A stretch of DNA of 6,003 nt from Anaerolineae bacterium (GCA_026992375.1 JALXAF010000249.1:1-6003), one strand, 5' to 3'. Shown: positions 1-6,003, numbered from the stretch's first letter. Program-made: numbers and translations. The notes: generated by a model from the letters alone, not told the origin.

Positions 1-140
1 GTTGGGGGCAGAAGCAGAGATTCGCTTCCCCGAGACGCCGCGCTTTCTCCAGATTGCGAAAATGCACGCAATCCGGGCGCGAGGGCCAATTGGCCGAGGA
101 TGATACTGATGATAATGAGGGTGAAAAGTATGCGCCGCAT
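1..140 (-). CDS. N-terminus of an exported protein of unknown function (cut by window edge)
   Basis: Reading the minus strand from an ATG at 140 gives an open frame of 46 codons running off the left edge. It begins MRRILFTLIIISIILGQLAL. Two arginines, a hydrophobic stretch of about 16 residues and small residues after it (ALA at about residues 19-21, or LRA at about 24-26) form a typical Sec signal peptide. The mature part seen so far is Ser/Gly/Glu-rich (FSQSGESAASRGSES) and then LLLPP, which looks like a flexible N-terminal region. There is no clear Shine-Dalgarno before the ATG (CGCAAAAAACC). It lies 80 bp downstream of the PF03706 gene on the same strand and may belong to the same cluster or have its own promoter. 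Function cannot be told; the second exported product in this cluster could be another surface or glycan-processing protein, but that is a guess. Confidence 0.6.
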   Translation of the reverse strand, partial: MRRILFTLIIISIILGQLALAPGLRAFSQSGESAASRGSESLLLPP

Positions 141-185
141 GGTTTTTTGCGTCGGTTATAGCGAGAGGAATGGTGAATGGAGAAG

Positions 186-214
186 AGTGTAATGAAAATC
201 GACGGGAATGGCAA
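186..214 (-). promoter_or_regulatory. Candidate sigma70-type promoter before the exported-protein gene
   Basis: In the 80-bp gap between the PF03706 gene and the exported-protein gene, the minus strand carries TTGCCA (214-209), a 17-nt spacer and TACACT (191-186). This matches the -35/-10 consensus at 5 of 6 and 4 of 6 positions with the best spacing. Transcription would start near 179, leaving a leader of about 40 nt before the ATG at 140. Such matches also occur by chance, so this is a suggestion that the last gene may be transcribed separately. Confidence 0.3.
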
Positions 215-220
215 ATAAGC

Positions 221-1201
221 TCAATCGGTGCGAAAGCGCGTCAGCAGCCAGGGAATGCCGATGATGACGGGGAAGAAAAGCACGGCTGCGTGCATGACCA
301 ACCCATAAGCCAGCCCCTGATCGCTGGGGACGCCGGCCATGGAAAGGGCCAGGATGGCGAGCCATTCGAAGATGCCGATGCCTGCCGGAGCTACGGGCAC
401 GCTGAGGCCGCCCTGGACGATGACGTTGGCGAGAATGGCCAATGGCAGGCTGGCCGGGAGAGAGAGCGCAGCCAGCAATGCGTAGGTGGCGCTGATGCTG
501 CCCGCCCAGACCATCGCCGTCCACAGCAGCACCGGGACAAGGCGATGCCGATGACGCAGGGCGGAAAAGCCATCCAGCAGCCTGATGACGACCCCCACGG
601 GCCAGGAGATGGCGGGCCAACGGTGGCCAATGTGCTCCAGTAGTCTTTGTGAACGAGGCAGAGCGATGATGGTTCCCAGCCAGATCGTCAGGGCAACGAG
701 GCTGACGAACCAGATGGAACGCTCATTGGCGGCGAGCCAGGCGGGCAAGATGAAGTAGGGCAGGACGAGGGTGAAGAGCCCGCCCATGATTACAAGGTCC
801 AGCACCTTTTCGGCGCCGATGGTGCCCGCGGTGGAGGCGGAGCTGACACCGCGATAGCGGCCCATGAAGTAGGCGCGAGAGATGTCGCCGCTGCGGAAGG
901 GCAGGGTGAAATTAAGCAATTGCCCCGCCATCAATGAGCCAAAAGCGTCCCAGCGCGGCGGCAACGCCTGCGTGACAGGGAAAAGTTGACGCCAACGGGA
1001 CGCTTTTGCGAAGTTGTTGACAAACAGGGCTAGCATGGCCGCCAATAGCCAATCTCCCTGCACTTGCCGGATGTATTGCAGCGCCGATCTCCAATCGACG
1101 GTGCGCGCCAGCATGTACAGGGAGAAAAGGGTGACGGCAAGCCCTATCGCCAGCCCCGCCCCACGGCGCGAGGCGGAGACTGAAAAAAAGGATTGTCGCA
1201 T
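221..1201 (-). CDS. PF03706-family (lysylphosphatidylglycerol synthase TM region / flippase-like) membrane protein
   Basis: Integral membrane protein of about 326 residues with around eight hydrophobic segments. Counting from the TTG at 1207, the family signature is visible: G95-x3-N99 followed by LPFRSGD (102-108), then GAEKVLD (131-137), and near the C-terminus SVPVAPAGIGIFE (269-281). These match the conserved N..LP.R.GD, E(R/K)..D and P..P.GIG..E blocks of PF03706, which is also the membrane part of MprF and includes AglD-type proteins of archaeal surface glycosylation. Family members often sit in glycan clusters, and lipid-linked sugar handling or flipping is inferred, not shown. The MprF aminoacyltransferase domain is absent. 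Start choice is open: ATG at 1201, or TTG two codons earlier at 1207. AGGT (1216-1213) is 5 nt from the TTG and 11 nt from the ATG. It follows the hydrolase stop by only 15-21 bp, so the two are probably cotranscribed. It is GC-richer than the genes upstream (40 of 60 bases G/C at 301-360). Confidence 0.85.
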   Translation of the reverse strand: MRQSFFSVSASRRGAGLAIGLAVTLFSLYMLARTVDWRSALQYIRQVQGDWLLAAMLALFVNNFAKASRWRQLFPVTQALPPRWDAFGSLMAGQLLNFTLPFRSGDISRAYFMGRYRGVSSASTAGTIGAEKVLDLVIMGGLFTLVLPYFILPAWLAANERSIWFVSLVALTIWLGTIIALPRSQRLLEHIGHRWPAISWPVGVVIRLLDGFSALRHRHRLVPVLLWTAMVWAGSISATYALLAALSLPASLPLAILANVIVQGGLSVPVAPAGIGIFEWLAILALSMAGVPSDQGLAYGLVMHAAVLFFPVIIGIPWLLTRFRTD

Positions 1202-1222
1202 CGCCAATAGCGACCTAAGCGC

Positions 1223-2827
1223 TCAACGCTGCCAGGCGGGGATGGATTGGCGACTGTTTTCAGTAGCGAGCGAATGAGAACCGGGGGCACCCTGCAAAAA
1301 AACCGGCAAATACATGTGAAGGTGCATGGGCGGCGGTGTGGGCGTATAGGTGGGCATGGTCAGATCTTCGATGAATCGGATATCATTGTCGATCATGATG
1401 CGGACTTTTCCATTCCGCTGAGCATCTGCGTCTCCGGCGCCGCCATCGGTAATGGCTCTTTCGGAAACGATGTCCAAATCATCATCGTCGGCAACGTTGG
1501 TTCGGATTTTAACCACGCGCACGGAGCCGCCAGTGCGAGAGATGGGGAAATCGACGGGCTGGGGCGGCGGTCTGTTGGGATCATCATCGTACATCCACAA
1601 CACGGTTTTGGTGCGCCCTCGATCGTTGAATTCGTATCCCTCGAAGAGGTATGGTAGATCATTACGAGGTCTTACAAATGTAGCGTACTGCAATTCGGTG
1701 GCCAGTGCTTTATAAGCGTAAAAAGTTGGCTTGGGCGAGCCATCAAGATTCAACAGTCCATACCGACGACCATCGTAGCTAATCGAAAATTGAAGATCGA
1801 TGCCGGTAAACCAAATGAGGGGATAGACGTTCACCATGCGGGATTGCATGAAGGTCTGATAGAGGGCCATAATCTGACGATGGTAGTCGGGGTAATGTTG
1901 GCTGTTGTGAGATGTCTCGCCTACTTCGGTCACCATGATGGGCTTGCGCTGACCGGAGGCATTGTACACTTCGGTGGCCAACCAGCGGGCCTTGTAGGCG
2001 ATGTGGCGATTGTAACGATTGTAGGGTGACGGTTCCCAACGCCATCCCGACCAGGGATAGTAGTGGAAGTTGATGATATCGAAGTAATCAGCGCCGCCCG
2101 CGGCCAGAATGTCATCCAGGAACAAAGCATCGAAGACGCCCCCGTCTGGATCAATAGTGAAATAATCATAAGCCAGGCCGCCCAGGGCCACGTAAGCCTT
2201 GGGATTGGCGGTTTTCACCGCGGGATAAACGTGCTTGAGCATGTTTGCGTAGGTTTCACCGCCAGCGCCTGGGGCTGCATTGGGGTTGTATGCAAATCCC
2301 CAACATCCTCCCAGCCAATCGAAGTTGACGGCGTCGCTGTTATCGGGTTCGTTATAAAAGGACCAAAACAGGACATTGTAAGGAGGACGGCTGTATCTTT
2401 CTACTGCTTTGTGGATAAAGGTGGCGAAATCATCCAGATGGTCTTCATCAATGGGGCCACAACTGGTTTGAGCCGCCCAGGAAGGGTTGCTGGTAATAGT
2501 GGCAATGACTTGATAGCCCTCGTCAGCCGCCTGCCCCAAAATGGAGTCCCAAGAAGACCAGTCATAATGACCTGGTGATTTTTCCACTGCAGCCCATCCC
2601 AAGAATAGCGTAGTCCACAGAGCATTGGCCTCTCGCAGTTTGTCAGAACCCTGCATGTCGGGATGTAGCCAAACGCCGTAAGGACTGACGGGAAATCCTG
2701 GAGGGGGAGGAGCGGGATCGATGACGCCATCAGCGAGATCGCGGGCGCTGGCAGGGGCAATGACAGCCCCGGCAATGAACATTGCCAGGGAAAATAGTAA
2801 TGCTGTGTAGGAAAATTTTCTCATCAT
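1223..2827 (-). CDS. Secreted clan GH-A glycoside hydrolase (GH39/GH5-like) with a Chloroflexota-type C-terminal tail
   Basis: 534 residues. A signal peptide (MMRKF, hydrophobic core about 7-24, APASA ending at 29) is followed by a Pro-rich linker (37-46). A TIM-barrel hydrolase spans about 48-380. FLGWAAVEKSPGHYDWSSWD (75-94) is the usual early barrel motif. FYNEPD (157-162) holds the likely acid/base E160, and MVTEVGE (298-304) holds the likely nucleophile E301. NFHYYPW (253-259) and YPLIWFTG (335-342) are late barrel strands. The 'NEP ... TE.G' pair about 141 residues apart is typical of clan GH-A retaining enzymes. Residues about 385-488 look like a small beta domain, then a P/T linker (about 491-500) and HMYLPVFLQ (504-512) with 22 extra residues. 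The substrate cannot be read from sequence; xylosidase, beta-glucanase or exopolysaccharide hydrolase are all possible. Its neighbours suggest it acts on the polysaccharide made by the cluster, as PslG (GH39) does for Psl. ATG at 2824 may be the real start (better RBS spacing). Confidence 0.85.
   Translation of the reverse strand: MMRKFSYTALLFSLAMFIAGAVIAPASARDLADGVIDPAPPPPGFPVSPYGVWLHPDMQGSDKLREANALWTTLFLGWAAVEKSPGHYDWSSWDSILGQAADEGYQVIATITSNPSWAAQTSCGPIDEDHLDDFATFIHKAVERYSRPPYNVLFWSFYNEPDNSDAVNFDWLGGCWGFAYNPNAAPGAGGETYANMLKHVYPAVKTANPKAYVALGGLAYDYFTIDPDGGVFDALFLDDILAAGGADYFDIINFHYYPWSGWRWEPSPYNRYNRHIAYKARWLATEVYNASGQRKPIMVTEVGETSHNSQHYPDYHRQIMALYQTFMQSRMVNVYPLIWFTGIDLQFSISYDGRRYGLLNLDGSPKPTFYAYKALATELQYATFVRPRNDLPYLFEGYEFNDRGRTKTVLWMYDDDPNRPPPQPVDFPISRTGGSVRVVKIRTNVADDDDLDIVSERAITDGGAGDADAQRNGKVRIMIDNDIRFIEDLTMPTYTPTPPPMHLHMYLPVFLQGAPGSHSLATENSRQSIPAWQR
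1292..1357 (-). other. Encoded P/T linker and YLPVFLQ tail motif of the hydrolase
   Basis: These codons cover hydrolase residues 491-512: MPTYTPTPPP, then MHLHMYLPVFLQ. Many exported Chloroflexota proteins end in a Pro/Thr-rich spacer and a YLPLxL-like hydrophobic motif very near the stop; that comparison is from recall, not a search. Here another 22 polar residues follow (GAPGSHSLATENSRQSIPAW and QR). The motif is encoded across a run of seven T (minus strand). The frame used here is the one that yields the motif, so I read it as correct. A role in surface retention or export is inference. Confidence 0.55.
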
Positions 2828-2962
2828 TTTTCTCCTGAAGAAATGGGGGAGACGCTGATGCCTTGATTAGCGCCAACCATTGCACAGGCGTCTTGAACAG
2901 TTTTCTGCTCTCAACAAAATCAGGCCCGGCGCTCGTCAGGGGAGAAATTGGCCACACCCGAG
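2828..2962. other. 135-bp spacer between the GT-C gene and the hydrolase gene
   Basis: This is the largest gap between complete genes here. It contains the hydrolase ribosome binding site at its gene-proximal end. I see no convincing promoter pair and no hairpin followed by a T-run in the minus-strand direction. A weak GACGC...GCGTC pair with a loop of about 30 nt is present on the minus strand but is not compelling. One minus-strand frame stays open across the gap, but its translation has no recognisable features. Cotranscription through the gap is possible but not shown. Confidence 0.4.
2832..2836 (-). promoter_or_regulatory. Shine-Dalgarno of the glycoside hydrolase gene
   Basis: The minus strand reads AGGAG, AAAA, then ATGATG. 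The spacer is 4 nt to the first ATG (2827) and 7 nt to the second (2824). The second spacing is nearer the usual optimum, so translation may begin at M2; the signal peptide is unaffected either way. This is one of the two clearest ribosome binding sites in the window, suggesting the hydrolase is initiated independently of the gene before it. Confidence 0.6.
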
Positions 2963-4666
2963 TTAAAGCCAAAAGAAAGGATACAAGATAAACGCCAAAA
3001 TGTAAAAATTATAGATCAACAGTGAGAGGATTATCGTTGGGAGGATAAAGGATCGCCAGGAATTCGAAGTAATACGATGCAATCCTAAAAAGATGGGAGT
3101 GAGAATGGCCGGGAAAACAGGATAGAGATAGCGCATCTGTGGCACGGAACCGCTTTTCCAATCGCCATAGATAATATCTTTGCCCAATGTCAGGGAGAGT
3201 TGCATGAGTAACGCAGACAAAAAAAGCAGGAGCGCCGCCTTCTGCCATGCCATCACTTTCCTATTGAATATTTGCAGATAGCCTAAAATCAGAAGTGCAA
3301 TCATCCCTGCTGTAATCGCTATCCCCACCAGGTAAATGATATGGGGAAGAGGGACGCGCAGCCATCCGAACCAGCCCCAAAAAGTGCGGTAAATGGAAAC
3401 AAGGAATTTGTCCAGCGGCGCGGTGTTAATGAGCCCCCACAGGTGTTCCGTCGCCAGGTTCTCCATAATCTCAGAAGTCACCCAATAACGCCCGGTAGTC
3501 TGAACGATGTAAAAAAGAATGGGGATGGCCAGAATGCCGCTGACAAGCATCACGGCGCTGATGATTCTGGTGCGTCGCGAGGCATTGCGAAACATTTGCA
3601 GCAATCCCCACAGTGGAAGTGCGAGCAGCAATGTCAGGACGCTAAAGCCCGTGCGTTTGGTGTAGATGGTCAGGATGAGAAGCAAGAAGAACCAGGTCAG
3701 CGTTTTGAAGGAGGGCCCGCGACGCAACAACCGCACGGCAAAGAACATCGTCCAGATCACCAACGCTTCGGCCATAGGATCGTTGTTGACGGCGGCGTTG
3801 GCGGCGAGATGGGAGGGCCACAACGCGGCAAAGGCCAGTGCGCCCAAAGCGATTTGCGGGCGGTTGGGGAACAATTCTCGACCGATGGCGTAGATTCCGC
3901 TCAGGCTCAAGGTCAGCCAGAAGACGCCGAACAGGCGCAAAAGGAGCACTGCTTGGGAGAGGCTGAGTGTATTGCCCCAGGCATAGAGCAGCAATCCGGT
4001 GAGATCGTAATAAAGGGGCAGTTGGAAGAAAGCCCGCGAGTAACGCGACGCCCAAATGACGTCGAAGGATTCGGGCAGATTGTTCGGATCCCAGCCGACG
4101 AGGGAATAGCCATACCACCAAAAGTCTTGCGCCTCCATATCGGCTATAATCTCACGCTCCCAATCCAGATGGATATCGCCGTAATTCGATCCAGGCCTGC
4201 CCAGACGGGCGTTATGCAGGGCGACTTCGTAGTGGCGAGGTTCATCCGGCTGCATCCAGGGGCGGATGGTGACAGCGTACATGCACGCCAAAATCGCGCT
4301 CAATAATATGAGCCCAGCGGCGAGACCGCGTGTGTTTGAAGTCTGGACGCTGACAATGGTTCTGAGGTCGATGGGAAAGCCGCGCCATTCGCGATAGGCC
4401 AACCAGGCGATCAGAATGAAAATTAGCGCTAATAGAAGCCACAGGAGCGACTGCCAGAAGGGCGTCCCCCGTTGAAATCCTAATCCCAGCATAACCAGCG
4501 CCGTGCCGATAGCCGAGGACAAGGTGAAACCGGGCGTCATAAGGGAAGAACGCCAACCAATTCCGGCCACCGCTGCAGCGTAGAAACTCCAACTGATAGT
4601 GGCGAGAAGAATTGCTGCGCCGAATATCCACAGACTGTTTGTTAAGACGCCATACCAGTTAATCAC
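2963..4666 (-). CDS. GT-C-fold membrane glycosyltransferase, DUF2142/PMT-like
   Basis: 567-residue polytopic membrane protein with about 12 hydrophobic segments. The first large extracytoplasmic loop follows the helix at about 115-133 and carries WMQPDEPRHYE (137-147). This D-E-P-x-H motif is typical of DUF2142 (PF09913) and related GT-C enzymes, where loop acids take part in catalysis with lipid-phosphate sugar donors. Further family-like motifs are AAVNNDPMAE (291-300), and QMRYLYPVFPA (510-520) near the end. The ~115 residues before the DEPRH loop hold about three further hydrophobic segments (about 11-33, 48-63, 72-91), longer than the single helix I would expect. Start is GTG at 4666, with AGGAG 10 nt upstream, inside the end of the preceding ligase gene. 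The likely role is transfer of a sugar from a polyprenyl-phosphate donor to a glycan or protein outside the membrane; donor and acceptor are unknown. The C-terminal coding region is AT-rich (24 of 60 G/C at 3001-3060). Confidence 0.75.
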   Translation of the reverse strand: MINWYGVLTNSLWIFGAAILLATISWSFYAAAVAGIGWRSSLMTPGFTLSSAIGTALVMLGLGFQRGTPFWQSLLWLLLALIFILIAWLAYREWRGFPIDLRTIVSVQTSNTRGLAAGLILLSAILACMYAVTIRPWMQPDEPRHYEVALHNARLGRPGSNYGDIHLDWEREIIADMEAQDFWWYGYSLVGWDPNNLPESFDVIWASRYSRAFFQLPLYYDLTGLLLYAWGNTLSLSQAVLLLRLFGVFWLTLSLSGIYAIGRELFPNRPQIALGALAFAALWPSHLAANAAVNNDPMAEALVIWTMFFAVRLLRRGPSFKTLTWFFLLLILTIYTKRTGFSVLTLLLALPLWGLLQMFRNASRRTRIISAVMLVSGILAIPILFYIVQTTGRYWVTSEIMENLATEHLWGLINTAPLDKFLVSIYRTFWGWFGWLRVPLPHIIYLVGIAITAGMIALLILGYLQIFNRKVMAWQKAALLLFLSALLMQLSLTLGKDIIYGDWKSGSVPQMRYLYPVFPAILTPIFLGLHRITSNSWRSFILPTIILSLLIYNFYILAFILYPFFWL

Positions 4667-5915
4667 GATTATCCATCTCCTGGGAGAAGCCGCGATCCCC
4701 CGCCATCCCCACCGCCATCATAACCCCAAACAATCCCCAAATAACAATGGCTGAAAGGGGCGAATAACTGGGCACATCCACGATGCCGTGCACCAGAAAG
4801 ACCGTCAGAGAGCCCAGCAAACCGATAGCCAAAGGCTGTCGCCAATCATCAGAGCGATGTATGCGGCGGAGAAGAACGAAGAACAGCAAGATAAGAAAAG
4901 CAACGTAGAGGATCAGACCTGGATACCCCATCTCTGCCAGGGTTTGCAGATAAACGTTGTGGGCGTGAGGCACATCCGCAGTAATGGTGACTTGAAAAGT
5001 CGGATAAAGCTTGCTCATAATGCCAGGGAAGCCGCCCAATCCTATGCCCGTGAAGGGAAAATCCATGCCTGCGTAGATGGCCTTACTCCACAATTCCACC
5101 CGTTGCGTCAAAGAATGCACACTGGAGCCGGGATCGGAACTCATGAATGCAGACAAAATGTCACTGCCTCTGACAGCCATAACGCCCAATGTCAGCAAGC
5201 CGCCAGCCCACCATACCCAACGCAGTGCTTTACTCATCACACTCGTTATAACAACTACAGCCACAATAACGCCGAGTGTAGCCCCGCGAGATTGGGTCAG
5301 GAGCAGAGAGCCGGACAGAAACAAAAATGTTATGATCGCCAAAATGCGTTGCGGCCAATTCTCGGAACGAATGCTTAGAGCAAGAGCAGGAGGCAGAAAA
5401 AGCGCCAGCAATCCTCCAGTCATATTGGGATTGAAACCATTTTCATCACCGGGTAAACGTAATCCTGTTGGAAGATAATCATAAAGAGATCGATTGATGA
5501 AAGGGAATTTTTGTCCCGGATAAAAATGGGTGCCTGGCAATGTGACGAAGATGAATGCCAGCCCCCCAATAAGAAGCAACCACCCTGTCCATCTGATAAT
5601 TTTATCTTCCGCCTGCATGGCAATGGCGTAAAAGATGGCTATATCAGCGATGAAAGCAAAGGTGCGGGGCAGCGTTTCGGACTTCTCGGCGCTACCCCAT
5701 AATCCCAACGGCAATAAAAGCAAAAGGAGAAGCAAGATGAGATCGGCGGGCGTGCGGCTGAGCCAACGACCAGTGGTAAGACCGCCCACAAGAAACAGAA
5801 TGCCAAGCCAAATCAGCGCCAGAATGGATATCCAGAGCGAGAAATGGCTGCTGAACAGGAGGATGGGGGCGGGCAGGGCGGCAAGCAGGCCAAACAACCA
5901 GGGACGGGAGGTCAT
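4659..5915 (-). CDS. O-antigen ligase / Wzy polymerase family membrane protein (Wzy_C, PF04932)
   Basis: 418-residue polytopic protein with about 11-12 hydrophobic segments and a large extracytoplasmic loop in the C-terminal half, the layout of Wzy_C proteins. Motifs: LLLTQSRGATLG (204-215), with the arginine at a membrane edge; QRVELWSKAI (271-280), leading to PFTGIGLGGFP (287-297); then PHAHNVYLQTLAEMGYPGLI (316-335), the conserved H..N...Q...E.G..G block; and VHGIVDVP (375-382). Two arginines and one histidine around the big loop are the residues thought to matter in WaaL-type ligases. Members either polymerise repeat units (Wzy) or transfer finished glycan to lipid A or protein (WaaL, PglL); sequence alone does not separate these. 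If the host is a Chloroflexota lacking lipopolysaccharide, polymerisation or protein/cell-wall ligation is more likely. The ATG at 5915 has no evident Shine-Dalgarno. A near-pure leucine run (59-70) lies in one helix. The gene overlaps the GT-C gene by 8 bp. Confidence 0.85.
   Translation of the reverse strand: MTSRPWLFGLLAALPAPILLFSSHFSLWISILALIWLGILFLVGGLTTGRWLSRTPADLILLLLLLLLPLGLWGSAEKSETLPRTFAFIADIAIFYAIAMQAEDKIIRWTGWLLLIGGLAFIFVTLPGTHFYPGQKFPFINRSLYDYLPTGLRLPGDENGFNPNMTGGLLALFLPPALALSIRSENWPQRILAIITFLFLSGSLLLTQSRGATLGVIVAVVVITSVMSKALRWVWWAGGLLTLGVMAVRGSDILSAFMSSDPGSSVHSLTQRVELWSKAIYAGMDFPFTGIGLGGFPGIMSKLYPTFQVTITADVPHAHNVYLQTLAEMGYPGLILYVAFLILLFFVLLRRIHRSDDWRQPLAIGLLGSLTVFLVHGIVDVPSYSPLSAIVIWGLFGVMMAVGMAGDRGFSQEMDNRD
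4677..4681 (-). promoter_or_regulatory. Shine-Dalgarno of the GT-C gene, inside the ligase gene
   Basis: AGGAG on the minus strand lies 10 nt before the GTG at 4666 that opens the GT-C gene, within the last codons of the ligase gene. An ATG at 4676 sits immediately after it, but belongs to the ligase frame and ends five codons later (MDNRD). The arrangement fits translational coupling: ribosomes finishing the ligase at 4659 could reinitiate at the overlapping GTG. Confidence 0.55.
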
Positions 5916-5928
5916 CGGTAATCAGCGA

Positions 5929-6003
5929 TTAGCGAATGGTGTGCAGTAACCAATCGGATGCGGAGAAGTCTGCGCCGAAAGTATGGCGGCGGCAGGCGAC
6001 AGG
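5929..6003 (-). CDS. C-terminal end of an unidentified upstream gene (frame uncertain)
   Basis: The minus strand from 6003 is open for 24 codons to a TAA at 5931-5929, giving PVACRRHTFGADFSASDWLL then HTIR. This leaves 13 nt before the ligase ATG, normal operon spacing, and 16 of 24 third positions are G/C. A second frame is also open and stops at a TGA (5914-5912) overlapping the ligase ATG as ATGA, another common operon layout, but its product is Arg-rich (for example YFRRRLLRIRL) and less protein-like. I prefer the first frame. Too little is visible to name a family; a further polysaccharide-cluster gene would be expected. Confidence 0.35.
   Translation of the reverse strand, partial: PVACRRHTFGADFSASDWLLHTIR

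Noticed and set aside
170..643. Plus-strand open frame of 157 codons opposite the PF03706 gene
   Set aside because: It is a low-hydrophobicity, Gly/Asp/Gln-rich product antisense to conserved family motifs. It is a shadow frame.
1201..1207. TTG at 1207 as the certain start of the PF03706 gene
   Set aside because: An in-frame ATG lies two codons downstream and is the commoner start type. The AGGT site is better spaced for the TTG, so this stays undecided; I annotated the ATG.
2063..2578. Plus-strand open frame of 171 codons opposite the hydrolase
   Set aside because: It is antisense to the catalytic barrel, where both catalytic motifs are intact on the minus strand. The translation shows no recognisable fold.
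2828..2962. Possible rho-independent terminator after the GT-C gene
   Set aside because: No GC-rich stem followed by a T-run could be found on the minus strand; the only pairing seen has 5-bp arms and a loop of about 30 nt.
2730..2972. Minus-strand 80-codon frame spanning the gap between the GT-C and hydrolase genes
   Set aside because: It overlaps the start of the hydrolase and its signal peptide in another frame, has no ribosome binding site, and its product looks unstructured (many Cys, His and Arg at the end).
3341..4306. Long open frame on the plus strand (321 codons) opposite the GT-C gene
   Set aside because: It is antisense to a gene with clear membrane segments and motifs. Its product is rich in Gln, Lys, Gly and Asp with no domain or membrane pattern, as expected from the reverse complement of a hydrophobic coding sequence.
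1..6003. Mobile element, phage, defence or toxin-antitoxin module
   Set aside because: No transposase, integrase, terminal inverted repeats, nuclease or small paired genes are visible. All content is explained by a surface-glycan cluster.

Overview
The window reads as one strand-uniform block. Every gene I can support lies on the minus strand, transcribed from position 6003 towards 1. I see no tRNA, rRNA, CRISPR array or insertion sequence. The source looks like a Chloroflexota bacterium (Anaerolineae-like). The main clue is the C-terminus of the secreted glycoside hydrolase: a Pro/Thr-rich linker followed by a 'YLPVFLQ' segment, resembling the P/T-linker plus YLPLxL tails common on exported proteins of that phylum. 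Sparse Shine-Dalgarno sites and moderate GC fit but do not prove this. The assignment is inference from the sequence alone.

Layout in transcription order: (1) about 6003-5929, the last codons of an unidentified upstream gene; (2) 5915-4659, a Wzy/WaaL-type O-antigen polymerase/ligase family membrane protein; (3) 4666-2963, a large GT-C/DUF2142-like membrane glycosyltransferase starting at GTG and overlapping gene 2 by 8 bp; (4) a 135-bp gap; (5) 2827-1223, a secreted clan GH-A (GH39/GH5-like) glycoside hydrolase with both catalytic glutamates visible; (6) 1201 (or 1207)-221, a PF03706 (lysylphosphatidylglycerol synthase TM region) integral membrane protein 15-21 bp downstream; (7) an 80-bp gap with a candidate promoter; (8) from 140 off the left edge, the N-terminus of another exported protein with a clear signal peptide.

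Together this looks like the distal part of an extracellular polysaccharide or cell-surface glycan cluster. The GT-C protein would add sugars from a lipid-linked donor, the Wzy/WaaL protein would polymerise or transfer the glycan outside the membrane, the PF03706 protein may act on a lipid-linked intermediate, and the exported hydrolase may trim or process the product, as PslG does in the Pseudomonas Psl cluster. Cytoplasmic glycosyltransferases, the initiating sugar-phosphate transferase and a classical Wzx flippase are not in the window. I found no convincing evidence of a wholly new system. The points most worth a second look are the hydrolase and its C-terminal tail, the N-terminal extension of the GT-C protein, and the coupled start between genes 2 and 3.
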